DNA of 64,000 nt, taken from contig OY747712.1 in NCBI GenBank assembly GCA_963556495.2, forward strand, positions 18,744,235 to 18,808,234, read 5' to 3'. The position numbers and the translations under genes are program-made. The notes beneath the pieces were generated by a model, which saw only the letters and a program-made list of their open reading frames with translations, had not been told where the DNA came from and searched no databases. The first letter of the stretch is position 1. Each line of letters opens with the position of its first letter. This document shows, piece after piece, positions 23,900 through 34,252 of this stretch. The DNA is from Valencia hispanica (lineage: Eukaryota; Chordata; Actinopteri; Cyprinodontiformes; Valenciidae).

Positions 23900-24110
23900 G
23901 GGGTATTTTCGTGGGTAGGTTAATTGGTTTCTCTAAATTGTGACTGTGTGCATGCGTCATTTTTTTTCCTGTGCTTCTCTGTGTTGCCCTGTGATGGACT
24001 GGTGATCTGTCCAGGGTAGGCAGGGCCTCTCGCCCGAAGGCTGGACATAGGCACCAGCTCCCCCAAGACGCTGTAAGGATAAATGGTGTAAATATGATGA
24101 ATGGATTTAG
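23900..24110 (+). repeat. Common teleost dispersed repeat
   Basis: Contains TTAATTGGTTTCTCTAAATT, then TGTTGCCCTGTGATGGACTG, GATCTGTCCAGGGT, CCTCTCGCCCGAAGGC and GGCACCAGCTCCCCC, followed by GATAAATGGTGTA near the end. This order of motifs is familiar from a repeat scattered widely through fish genomes. I cannot assign a family name from memory with certainty. Confidence 0.5.
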
Positions 24111-24174
24111 TTAAATCAAATCTATAGTCGAATCTTTATATCAGGTCTTTCATTGACTCAATTTCAGTCTTTAA

Positions 24175-24510
24175 AGAGTAACTAAACCCCAAAACAACTT
24201 TTTGGGCTTATAAATAAATGGGTCTTTACCAATGCAATCTTTCAGTTTCTGGAAATGTTTTTACATTTTCGTGTAAACTTCTTCAATTCTACACTTTTTT
24301 GTCTAAAAATGTCTTAGTGCTGCCCTCTTAGGGTTGAAGTGTGGCTTCTGAATTTTAATTTTGTGATTGGCGGAGAGCGGAATGTTTTCCACTCTTCGAG
24401 TCACAGGCATGGTCTCACAGACACGCCCCGTTTGGCTATAAAACCATCTCTCATTTTTCAAATGTTGTCTGGGGGAGGGATTATGCTTCTTCATGGGGTT
24501 CAGTTCCACT
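24175..24510. mobile_element. Non-autonomous TTAA-target element, short copy (336 bp)
   Basis: The left end AGAGTAACTAAACCCC follows TTAA (24171-24174) and the right end GGGGTTCAGTTCCACT precedes TTAC, a one-base decay of TTAA. The interior matches parts of 12600-12981 in reverse complement (for example the segments around the GTGCTGCCCTCTTAGGGTTG and GGTCTCACAGACACGCCCCG motifs). It is a deletion derivative of the family at 12085-12981 lacking the GC-rich fold-back. Confidence 0.7.
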
Positions 24511-24514
24511 TTAC

Positions 24515-26640
24515 CTGGGTTATTCGAGTTAATTATCATGGAAATTTAAGAACATCACTCAAGAATGACTAGAGATAAAGGCAGTTTTAAGAATAAAGCC
24601 TTTATTACCACAACAATCCCGCCAGAAATTACCATTGAAAAGACCACATAGGGATTAAATTCCAATTCATTTCAGTTCCTGTTTGTATAATTCACCAAGA
24701 TTCAAATGAACCCATCTGTCTTTCCAAGATTACTGTCATTAATTTAAAGAAAAACAATCATGGATGTCTTTATAGGCTGGACATGGGTTTTCCAAGGTTG
24801 ATTAGGCCCCCATTATAACATGCAATAAAAAAAGGATGCAAAAAGAACAATCTTTTAAACAATATATGAGAAAAACCTACAACATCAATTTGTAATTTTG
24901 GATTTATAAGAAATGTGTGCAAGTTTCAAAATTTTCCTATGCTAAGTAGGATACATAACTGCTTATTTTCTAGCAAGTTTTAAATCTTTTTTTCAGTGTG
25001 AATTATTTATTGAATGTTTATATTATGGTCAAAATAGAAAAACATAATATTCATCACCATCAATGAGTATATAATATTCTATTAAATGTTTTTCTGAAAT
25101 ACATCCAACACTTTTACTTAGAATATCGATTAATACTAAATGTTTTTTGAAATATAGTAAAAGCCAGTTTTAAAATGTAATGCTAATGAAATGATAAAAG
25201 CAATGAAAATATATTTATAATATAGTACCTTAGTGAAATGTAACTGTAGTGATTTAATGTTACCATTATGAGTTAAACAAAACACCCTAAACATTTTGTA
25301 AAATTTATTAAAATATAAATCTTAGTATTTGAAGCAGACATGACATAAAATAAAAAAAATGTATTACTGAAAACGTTTTGAAACCTTAGTATCATAGACT
25401 GTAAAACACATTGACACCCAACTGGTTAACTTGGTTAACTTGATACCAACACCCCAAAAACCTAATAAAATAACAAACACCTCAATGGCTAATAACTAAC
25501 ATAAAATGTAATAAAACCTGAAAGAAAACCACAAAGATAGGATAGGTATAGCATGTTCTAGTCTCCAACATAGATAATTTGTCTTTGTTTAATCACATGT
25601 TTTCCTTTTTGTTTTGAGTGATCATATTTTTTATTATTAGATAAGGTGGAATCAAACAAGACATTTTAATTTTACTCCTTTTCAATCAGCAATGATTGTG
25701 TGAAACTACCTACATATTCAAAACTATTACATAAAAATAATAGTAATTGTTGTTTTTAGGTTTACAAGGTTTACAATAAAAAATAAAAAAATTACTCCTG
25801 TAAGCTACACAAATCAAAGATTAAGCGCTTAAAAGAATAAAACTACTAAAATATTTCAACAAAGAATTACTTTAAGCATCATGTCTATCTGCATTTGTAC
25901 CTTTTCTTTTACTATTTTCATAATTAATCAGATTTTGATAAAAGTTCAACAGCTGCTAAAAATCAGCTGTTTAAAGCAATGAAAAATATGAATATTTTGA
26001 AAATAAAAAGCAAATGAATTTTCACTATTTACTTTAGTGAAGTTTCATTTTTGATTTCTAAACTAATCAACTTTTAAATCTACTAGACCAGTCCTATCTA
26101 GTGGTCATTAAGGAACTTCCACAATTAACTTTTACAATTAACAATTAACAGACAGTGACAAGGTATACAGCTTAATTATTATTATTATTACCAAACTTTC
26201 ACTTTGTTTAATCTAACCTCATAAGAGACATCTTGATCTAACTTGATTAGCCATCAAAAATCTGGGGTTGGAGTCCATCACTGAATTAACATGCAATAAT
26301 CTTCATATTGACAAAACAGTTTGATATGCTCACCCATAGAATGGTTTGCCTGATGGCCTAAACTGTAGCATGTTAAACAGGATGTTTAAAAGCTATACAA
26401 ATGTTTAAATCAAACAGAACTTCTGCAAAAGATCTGCATTAACAATAATCTAAATATGCTGTCTGTAGAGCATGTTTGAAGGTAAAACATTGTTAATAGG
26501 ATGATACGCAAACAAAGTTTCTCTTTGTTGATCAGGCAGGCGGAAGTGCTGCGTAGTTTCGATTGTTCTGGTTAACCAGTAACCACCAGGATTTTCACTA
26601 TGAAGGAAAAAAACAAACACCTAAGTCAGTTTGGTGGTAC
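24515..26640. other. AT-rich non-coding stretch
   Basis: About 2.1 kb, strongly AT-rich, with no convincing coding frame, repeat or RNA gene. Confidence 0.55.
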
Positions 26641-26689
26641 ATAAAATAAATTCTCAAATCAACATTTGGGCAACATCAAATCCTACCTG

Positions 26690-27068
26690 AAACTGCTGGC
26701 TAAAGATAAGCGTAAATACAGTAAGATTGTTATTCACGCTGGCGGTAATGACACCCGGTAACGCCAATCGGAGGTCAGTAAAATTAGTTTTGCTTCGGTG
26801 TGTAAGTTTGCCAAAACAATGTCCGACTCTGTAATCTTTTCTGGTCCCCTGCCTGATCGGACCAGTGACGACATGTTTAGCCGCATGCTGTCATTGCATC
26901 AATGGTTGTCTAGGTGGTGTCCTGCAAACGATGTGGGCTACATTGATAACTGGAGAACATTTTGGGGGAAACCTGGTCTGATCCGGTGAGATGGCATCCA
27001 TCCCACTTTGGATGGAGCAGCTCTTCTTTCTAGGAATATGGCCGAATTTATTAGTCCTCCAAAACACT
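26690..27068 (+). pseudogene. L2 copy 3 ORF1: SGNH esterase-like domain fragment
   Basis: The translation reads KIVIHAGGND, then RQSEVSKISF, VIFSGPLPDR, MFSRMLSLHQWLSRW and a final DGIHPTLDGAALLSRNMAEF. The Asp-x-x-His motif (DGIH) near the end is the catalytic signature of SGNH/GDSL hydrolases and is conserved here, unlike in copy 2. Two in-frame stops, before RQSE and before DGIH, break the frame. The N-terminal half of ORF1 is missing. Confidence 0.65.
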
Positions 27069-27163
27069 GACTACCCAGGGTCCAGACCAGGAAGCATAGT
27101 TGTAGTTTAACCCACCTCTCTGCTGCTTCTGTACTGTTACCCACCCATTACCCTATAGAAACA

Positions 27164-29238
27164 GTGTCTTGCCCACGGCCAAAATTACATGGATTAAAAG
27201 TTAAGCCAACAAAAGCAAATTATGGAAATCTCATAAAAATCAATACAACTTTGACTGAACAGAAAAATAAATCTATTAAATGTGGTTTATTAAACATAAG
27301 ATCTCTCTCCTCAAAGACTTTGTTAGTAAATGACTTGATTTGTGATAATCACATTGATTTCCTTTGTCTCACAGAAACCAGGTTGCAGCAGGAGGATTAT
27401 GTCAGTATAAATGAGTCAACTCCTTCCAGTCATTTAAATCTTCACATTCCTAGAAATACTGGGCGAGGAGGAGGAGTTGCAACCATTTTTCGTTCTGATT
27501 TACTAATTAGTCCCAGACCAATTGATAGCTACAGTTCGTTTGAACATCTAACCCTTAATTTTCCTCATCCAAGTTGCAAAACATTAAGACCATTTTTGTT
27601 TGTGGTTTTGTATCGTCCACCAGGCCCTTACTCTAAATTCTTGGATCAAGTCTGACATTTATTATCTGATTTAGTATTAAATACTGATAGGGTTATTATA
27701 GTAGGGGACTTTAATATTCATGTGGATACTGAAAGTGATAGCCTAAATGCAGCCTTTAATGCTATTTTAAACTCAATTGGCTTACCCACTCGGGTAAACA
27801 CACTTTGGACCTTGTACTGACATACAGTATTGAGTGTGAGGAAATAACAGTCCATCCACATAACCCGGTCCTGGCTGACCACTTCTTAATAACTTTTGAA
27901 TTTACTTTAACTGACCATCTTAAATCTGAAAGAAAATGTCATTATAGTAGAGCTTTATCAGACAATGCTGTAACAATTTTTAAAGAATCTGTTCCATTCT
28001 TACTTTCCTTAGTGTCTCAGGGTAACACAGTGGATGGCAGCAATTCTATCCCTAACCCTTCAGAAATTGATGATCTGGTTCACAGCGTTACGTCCTCATT
28101 GCTTTTGGCATTAGATAGTGTAGCCCCCTTAAAAAAGAAAGTGGCTAGCCATAGGAGGCTGACTCCTTGGTTTAACGCAGAGTTGCGTACTTTAAAGCAG
28201 AATACTAGGAAGTTGGAGAGAAAATGGCGTTCTACACACCTAGAGGATTCCTATTTAACCTGGAATAACAGTCTACTGCTGTATAAAAAGACCCTTCGAC
28301 AAGCTAGAACAGCATATTTTTCATCATTAATAGAGGCGAATAAAAACAATCCTAGGTTTCATTTTAGTACAGTTGCCAAACTTACACAGAGTCATAGCTC
28401 TGTTGAGCCAACTATTCCCCCAGCTCTTAGCAGTGTTGATTTTATGGGATTCTTCATAAATAAAATTAATTCTATTAAAAATAAAATCATTGGCATCCTC
28501 CCAAACATGATTACTTCTTCCTCAGTAAATGAGGCAGTATCGGAAAGAACTGTAGAACCTCAGTTGTGCTTAGGTTGTTTTGATTCAGTCAAGCTTTTGG
28601 AATTATCAAAAATATTAGCCTCATCTAAACCTTCAACTTGTATGATGGACCAAATTCCAACCAAATTATTTAAAGAAGTGTTCCATTTGGTTCCTGGCCC
28701 CATTTTGGATATGATGAATCTATCCTTAGTAAACGGATACGTACCACAGGAATTTTACATAGCTGTAATTAAACCTTTACTCAAGAAACCTTCCCTTGAT
28801 CAAGATGACTTAGTGAATTACAGACCTATATCTAACCTTCCTTTCTTATCCAAAGTCCTTGAGAAAATTGTTGCTAATCAAGTCTGTGAGCATCTAAACA
28901 GTAACGAGCTGTTTGAAGAGTTTCAGTCAGGTTTTAGAGCTCATCATAGCACTGAAACCGCACTGTTGAAGGTTACCTATGATATTCTCATGGCCTCAGA
29001 TAATGGACTGGTGTCTGTTCTGGTTTTGTTAGATCTCAGTGCTGCTTTTGACACAGTCGATCATAATATTCTCTTAGAAAGGCTTGAACATGTTGCAGGG
29101 ATCAAAGGAACAGCACTAGGCTGGTTTAAATCATATTTGTCTGATAGATTCCAGTTTGTTCATCTAAATGATATATCTTCTTCACTCTCAAGGGTTACTT
29201 GTGGAGTTCCACAGGGTTCTGTGCTTGGACCAATTCTC
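27164..29238 (+). pseudogene. L2 copy 3 ORF2: endonuclease and truncated reverse transcriptase
   Basis: The endonuclease is in 27164-27800: [40 protein letters not shown], then after an in-frame TGA (27653-27655) IIVGDFNIHVD. A frameshift near 27805 leads into a long open frame to 29238 with VLADHFLITFEF, the linker helix, [51 protein letters not shown] and GVPQGSVLGP. The catalytic YADD segment and everything after it are gone, replaced by the Rex3 tail. The product could not be functional. Confidence 0.8.
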
Positions 29239-30079
29239 CATCCATCCATCCATTTTCTTCCGCTTATCCGGGATCGAGTCGCGGGGGCAGCAGCCTAAGC
29301 AAAGAGACCCAGACTTCCCTCTCCCCAGCCACTTGTTCCAGCTCCTCGGGAGGAACCCCAAGGCGCTCCCAGGCCAGCCGAGAAACATAGTCCCTCCAGC
29401 GTGGGCCTTCCCCTGGGCCTCCTCCCGGTGAGACGTGCCTGAAACACCTCACCAGGGAGGCGTCCAGGAGGCATCTTGACCAGATGCCCGAGCCACCTCA
29501 ACTGACTCCTCTCGATGTGGAGAAGCAGCGGCTCTACTCTGAGCCCCCTCCGGATGACTGAGCTTCTCACCCTATCTCTAAGGGAGAGCCCAGACACTCT
29601 GCGGAGGAAACTCATTTCAGCCGCTTGTATCCGTGATCTCGTTCTTCCGGTCACCACCCAGAGTTCGTGACCATAGATGAGGGTAGGAATGTAGATCGAC
29701 CGGTAAATCGAGAGCTTCGCCTTTTGGCTCAGCTCTCTCTTCACCACGACAGACTGGTAGAGCGCCCGCATAACTGCAGATGCCCCACCAATCCGTCTAT
29801 CGATCTCCGCTCCATTTTTCCCTCATTCGTGAACAAGACCCCCAGATACTTAAACTCCTCCACTTGGGGAAGGACCCCATCCCCGACCCCGAGAAGGCAC
29901 CCCACCCTTTTCCGGCTCAAGACCATGGCCTCGGATTTGGAGGTGCTGATTCTCATCCCAGCCGCTTCACACTCGGCTGCGAACCGCTCCAGCGAAAGCT
30001 GTAGATCACGTTCCGATGAAGCCAACAGGACCACGTCATCTGCAAAAATCAGAGACCCGATCCCGAGGCCACCAAAACG
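29239..30079 (-). mobile_element. Rex3-like (RTE clade) LINE fragment, antisense
   Basis: Reading on the minus strand, this is the 3' part of a Rex3-type ORF and ends with the CGGAAGAAAATGGATGGATG tail, here at 29239-29268. The coding parts are 30034-29741 (SEAMVLSRKRVGCLLGVGDG, EEFKYLGVLFTNEGKMERRS) and 29771-29295 (YGHELWVVTGRTRSRIQAAE, IERSQLRWLGHLVKMPPGRL), separated by a frameshift. A copy in the other orientation is at 44472-45557. It starts just after the catalytic ADD motif, so it is 5' truncated. Confidence 0.75.
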
Positions 30080-30502
30080 AAATGACTTCTTCTTAAGTGC
30101 CTTGAGATGACATCTGTTGTGAATTGGCGCTATATAAATAAACTGAATTGAATTGAATTGTTCAGCTAATCACTTACATAATATGACAAATAGCATATGA
30201 GAGAATACACATACGTAGCTAAAACCATTGCACTGTTGGAATCAGAAAATACAGAAATAATACCCATAACATTTCCTCAGCTTTCTATTTAGTCAATTAG
30301 TGGTTCACTGTGATCCTGTGTTCTCTGTGTTGTGTTTTTTTAATACTTAATAAATGGAGCAATTAGAACAAACTAGATGTTACATTGTGAGGTTTGAATA
30401 TATATTTTTCTGTCTACTGACCGAGTGAACTTAGTGACTCTTCTAGTATTTTAATTTTGTTGCAGCTTTAAAAACTAACAGAGACTGCAACAATGAAAAA
30501 GA

Positions 30503-32400
30503 CCTGGGGTCTCATTTATAAAACTTTGTGTAGAATTCTTATTAAAAACGTACTTAAGCTCAGCAAAAAAATGTACTTACATAAAATAACATTTTCCAAT
30601 TTGTAAAACTTTGAGTACGCACAGCTGCACACCATTTCCGCTTCAAATCACATTCTCCCAAGAAATGTCTTCAGATGATTTTGGATCATATCCTGCCTCC
30701 TACGTACCCACTTTCTGCCATAAACGGTCAATACAAAGTACCTAATGAATATTCTGCATAGACTTAAGTTGGCTCATATGGGGCGTTTTCATGGGTAAAT
30801 GGCAGAGGCGGAGAAAGCGCAATTCCCCTCAGACTGAAATCATTATGTTTATGGGTGAAGTAGAGGAAATGGAAAAATATTTTATTTCAATAAATCAATC
30901 AATGTTTAACTGTATAGAGCTTTACTTTGCCAAAAGGTGACCAAAGTGCTTTTTAATAAAACACTAAAATATACACTCACTGGTCACTTTATTAGGCACA
31001 CCTCTCCAACTGCTTGTTAACGCAAATTTCTAATCAGTCAATCACATGGCGGCAACTTAATGCATTTAGGCATGTGGACATGGTCAAGTCGATCTGCTGC
31101 AGTTCAAACAGAGCATCAGAATGTGGAAGAAAGGTGATTTAATTGACTTTGAATCTGGCATGGTTGTTGGTGCCAGACCGGCTGGTCTGAATATTTTAGA
31201 AAATGCTGATTTACTGGGATTTTCACACACAACCATCTCTAGGGTTAACAGAGAATGGGCGGAAAAAGGGGAAATATCCAGTGAGCGGCAGTTGGGTGAA
31301 AATGCCTTGTTGATGGTGCCACAGGTCAGAGAAGAATGGTCAGACTGGTTCGAGCTGATAGAAAGGCAACAGTAACTCAAAAAAAATCACTCGTTACAAC
31401 CAAGTTATGCAGAACAGCATCTCTGAACACACAACACATCAAACCTTGAAGCAGATGGGCTACAGCAGCAGAAGACCACACTGGGTGCCATTCCTGTCAG
31501 GTAAGAACAGGAAACTAAGGCTACAATTTGCACAATTTCACCAAAATTGAACAATAGAAGATTGGAAAAATGTTGCCTGGTCTAATGAGTCTCGATTTCT
31601 GCTCGGACATTCGGATGGTAGGGTCAAAATTTGGCATCAACAACATGAAAGCATGGATCCACCCTGCCTTGTATCAACGTTTCAGGCTGCTGGTGGTGGT
31701 GTAGTGGTGTGGGGGACATTTTCTTGGCACACTTTGGGCCCCTTAGTACCAACTGAGCATTGTTGCAACACCACAGTCTACCTGAGTATTGTTGCTGACC
31801 ATGTCCATCCCTTTATGACCACAGTGTACCCATCTTCTGATGGCTACTTCCAGCAGGATAATGAACCATGTCATAAAGCTCGAATCATCTCAGACTGGTT
31901 TCTTTAATGAGCGCCAGCACATCCAATGCAGCATTATACAGGAGTGTCACCGCTGTATTTATATTTCTACTCATCACAAATAATGCACCAATAAGTGCAA
32001 TTGCTGTGTAATCTGAAGACATACAAATGAACATAGTGTGAGATAATTCTTCAATGCAGCATATTTTCTTTCAGATTCTCATTTTTATTCTCAGTTCAGA
32101 GACAGGGGTGCGGGCTGACTGTTGGTTGTGTGTTCGTGTGTGTGCGAGCGTCTACAAATCTGAAAATGTGGCCTGAATTCACAATTTTCCCATCTCTCCG
32201 GCTGCGCTGCAAGTGTCCTCTGTGTCCAAAATGTGCATAAGCAAGGTCCTTAGTGTACCTAAAGTTGTGCAAATTTTTTCTTTACACTTTCTTCCTTTGT
32301 AAATCACAAACTTTGTGCAGAAAGTGACTTACGCAAAACTCAGAAGTGCAAGCATGTTTAGTGTTTGTGCATAAGCAAGCTTTTTAAATGAGACCCCTGG
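30503..32400. mobile_element. DNA element with GGGGTCTCATTTA inverted ends, containing a Tc1 remnant
   Basis: The left end is CCTGGGGTCTCATTTATAAA and the right end, read on the other strand, is CCAGGGGTCTCATTTAAAAA. The subterminal regions carry repeated TGTGCATAAGCAAG-like and TTACGCA-like motifs. The superfamily is not clear from the ends alone, and no target duplication could be fixed. About 0.9 kb of its interior is an inserted Tc1 remnant, and a short L2-like 3' fragment may lie near 30900-30960. Confidence 0.55.
30971..31905 (+). pseudogene. Tc1-like transposon remnant with broken transposase
   Basis: The left terminus CACTCACTGGTCACTTTATT follows a TA. The translation shows the N-terminal helix-turn-helix region (KKGDLIDFESGMVVGARPAG, GFSHTTISRVNREW) at 31121-31375, then, after several frame breaks, [14 protein letters not shown] and, at 31653-31907, VVVWGTFSW and YFQQDNEPCHKARI. 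In the first catalytic segment the usual Asp-Glu is Asn-Glu, so a catalytic residue is lost. The C-terminal DDE Glu region and the right terminal repeat are missing. Multiple stops show long decay. Confidence 0.7.
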
Positions 32401-32613
32401 TGTTAATAGAAGCCTAAATGTTTTCTAAAAATGTACATAGGTTTTCTCTTTCACTCATAGTTTAAAAACATGCATATTATGTTAATTATAAATTTTTCTT
32501 TGGCATGATTGTGTGAGTGCAAAATTGGCTGTGTTGGTCCTGTGATGAATTGGGTATGTGCCAATTGTAGAGCCAACCTCCATTTACCACTATCCCCTAT
32601 GTGTCCCTAAATA

Positions 32614-34175
32614 CACTGCTCACAAAAATTAAAGGAACACTTTTTTATTTGGGCCTGGCATGAAATCAATTAAACCTGTCTGATAATTTTCTCGTTGGCT
32701 AAGCAGCTGAGGGCATTGTTAATCACTTTCAGCTGTATTGGTGTTCATGGACTTAACAACAGGTGCACTACAGTGGCAACAATCAGAAAACCCTCAAAAC
32801 AGGTATGGTTTTACATGTGGAGGTCATTTCAAGTTTCTCCCTCTTGATCTTTTTTGGCTGGTTTTCCACTCGTGCTGGTTTTGGCTTGAGATATTATCTC
32901 TACTGGCAGTATGAGGCGATTCCTTAACCCTACAGAAGTTGCACAGGTTGTCCAACTTCTCCAGGATGGCACATCCACACGTGCTGCAGCAAGAAGGTTT
33001 AATGTGTCTCCCTGCACAATCTCCAGAACATAGAGGAGATTTCAGGAGACTGGTGGTTATTCTCGGAGAGCTGGACAGGGCCGTAGAAGGTCCTCAACCC
33101 ATCAGCAGGACCGATACCTGCTCCTTTGTGCAAGGCGGAACAGGCTGAGCACTGCTCGTGCCCTACAGAATGATCTCCAGAGGGCCACTGGTGTGAATGT
33201 CTCTACCTAAACAATCAGGCTTCATGAAGATGGCCTGAGGGCCCGACGTCCTGTTGTGGGCCCTGTGCTCACTGCCCAGCACCGTGGAGCTCGACTGGCA
33301 TTTGCTCAAGAACACCAGAACTGGCGCCCTGTACTTTTTACAGACGAGAGCAGGTTCACCCTGAGCACCTGTGATAGACATGAAAGAGTCTGGAGAAGAC
33401 AAGGAGAACGTTATGCTGCCTGCAATGTCGTTCAACATGACAGGTTTGGTGGTGGGTCAGTGATGGTCTGGGGAGGCATATCCATGGAGGGACACACAGA
33501 CCTCTACTGCCTAGGAAATGGTGCTCTGACTGCCATAAGGTATCGAGATGAAATCCTTGAACCCATTGTCAGACCCTACGCTGGTGCAGTAGGTCCTGGT
33601 TTCCTCCTAATGCACGACAATGCCCGGCCTCATGTGGCAAGAGTATGCAGGCAGTACCTGGAGGATGAAGGAATTGAAACCATTGAATGGCCTTCACAAT
33701 CCCCTGACTTAAACCCAATAGAACATCTGTGGGACATTATGTTTCGGTCCATTAGGCGCCGCCAGGTTGCTCCTCAGACTGTACAACAGCTCAGGGATGC
33801 CCTCACACAGATCTGGGAGGAAATGCCACAAGACACCATCCGTCGTCTCATTGGGAGCATGCCCCGACGTTGTCAAGCATGCATACAAGCTCGTGGGGGC
33901 CACACAAGATACTGAAAAGCATTTTGTGTTGCAGAAATTAAGTTTTTGAGAAAATGGACTAGCCTGCCAGATCTTCATTTCACTCTGATTTTAGGGTGTT
34001 TACACAATTGGGCCTTCTGTAGGCTGAAAACTTTTATTTCCATTAAAAGACTTGGCATCCTTTTGTTCCTAAGACATTGCCCAGTCGTTATTTGTATAGA
34101 TATCCAACTTCATATTGAGATCTGATGTATCTAATGTGGTTGTTTAAAGTGCTCCTTTAATTTTTGTGAGCAGTG
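32614..34175 (+). mobile_element. Full-length Tc1-type transposon (1,562 bp)
   Basis: The terminal inverted repeats are CACTGCTCACAAAAATTAAA at the left and its complement at the right (about 30 bases with few differences). They are flanked by TA at 32612-32613 and 34176-34177, the target dinucleotide of Tc1/mariner elements. It lies only 78 bases from the stop codon of the SecA-like gene on the opposite strand. Its transposase gene at 32911-33915 has two in-frame stops and no frameshift. Confidence 0.85.
32911..33915 (+). pseudogene. Tc1 transposase with two premature stops
   Basis: One frame of 334 codons, close to the usual Tc1 length of about 340, runs from ATG at 32911 to TGA at 33913. 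It is interrupted by TAG at 33031-33033 (codon 41) and TAA at 33208-33210 (codon 100). Domains in order: a helix-turn-helix pair (EVAQVVQLLQDGTSTRAAAR), then the DDE nuclease with LFTDESRFTL (first Asp), VMVWGGISMEG, LMHDNARPHVAR (second Asp), and WPSQSPDLNPIEHLWDIMFR (final acidic residue). All catalytic residues are present; only the two stops inactivate it, so this copy is fairly young. Confidence 0.85.
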
Positions 34176-34246
34176 TATATAGAAAACATAACGTTTCTCC
34201 TTTTCAGAGTACTTTTTTTTTTTATCAATAAATTGTATTTCATCTT

Positions 34247-34248
34247 AC
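34247..34248 (-). other. Splice-donor-like site after the stop codon
   Basis: On the minus strand the stop is followed by AAAAG|GTAAGATG, a close match to the donor consensus, with the GT at 34248-34247. It may mark a 3' UTR intron. Because the stop is only seven bases before this junction it would not be expected to trigger nonsense-mediated decay. It could also be chance. Confidence 0.35.
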
Positions 34249-34252
34249 CTTT

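Larger units (their letters stand above)
26690..30160 (+). mobile_element. L2-type LINE (copy 3), interrupted by antisense Rex3
   Basis: It starts within ORF1 (esterase-like part), continues through ORF2 to the GVPQGSVLGPI motif at 29238, is then replaced by an antisense Rex3 copy, and resumes only with the last 80 bases of the 3' UTR (CTTGAGATGACATCTGTTGT, GGCGCTATATAAATAAACTG) and a TGAAT tail at about 30140-30160. Roughly the last third of ORF2 is absent, so the Rex3 insertion was accompanied or followed by a deletion. Sequence divergence from copies 1 and 2 marks it as a separate L2 subfamily. Confidence 0.75.
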
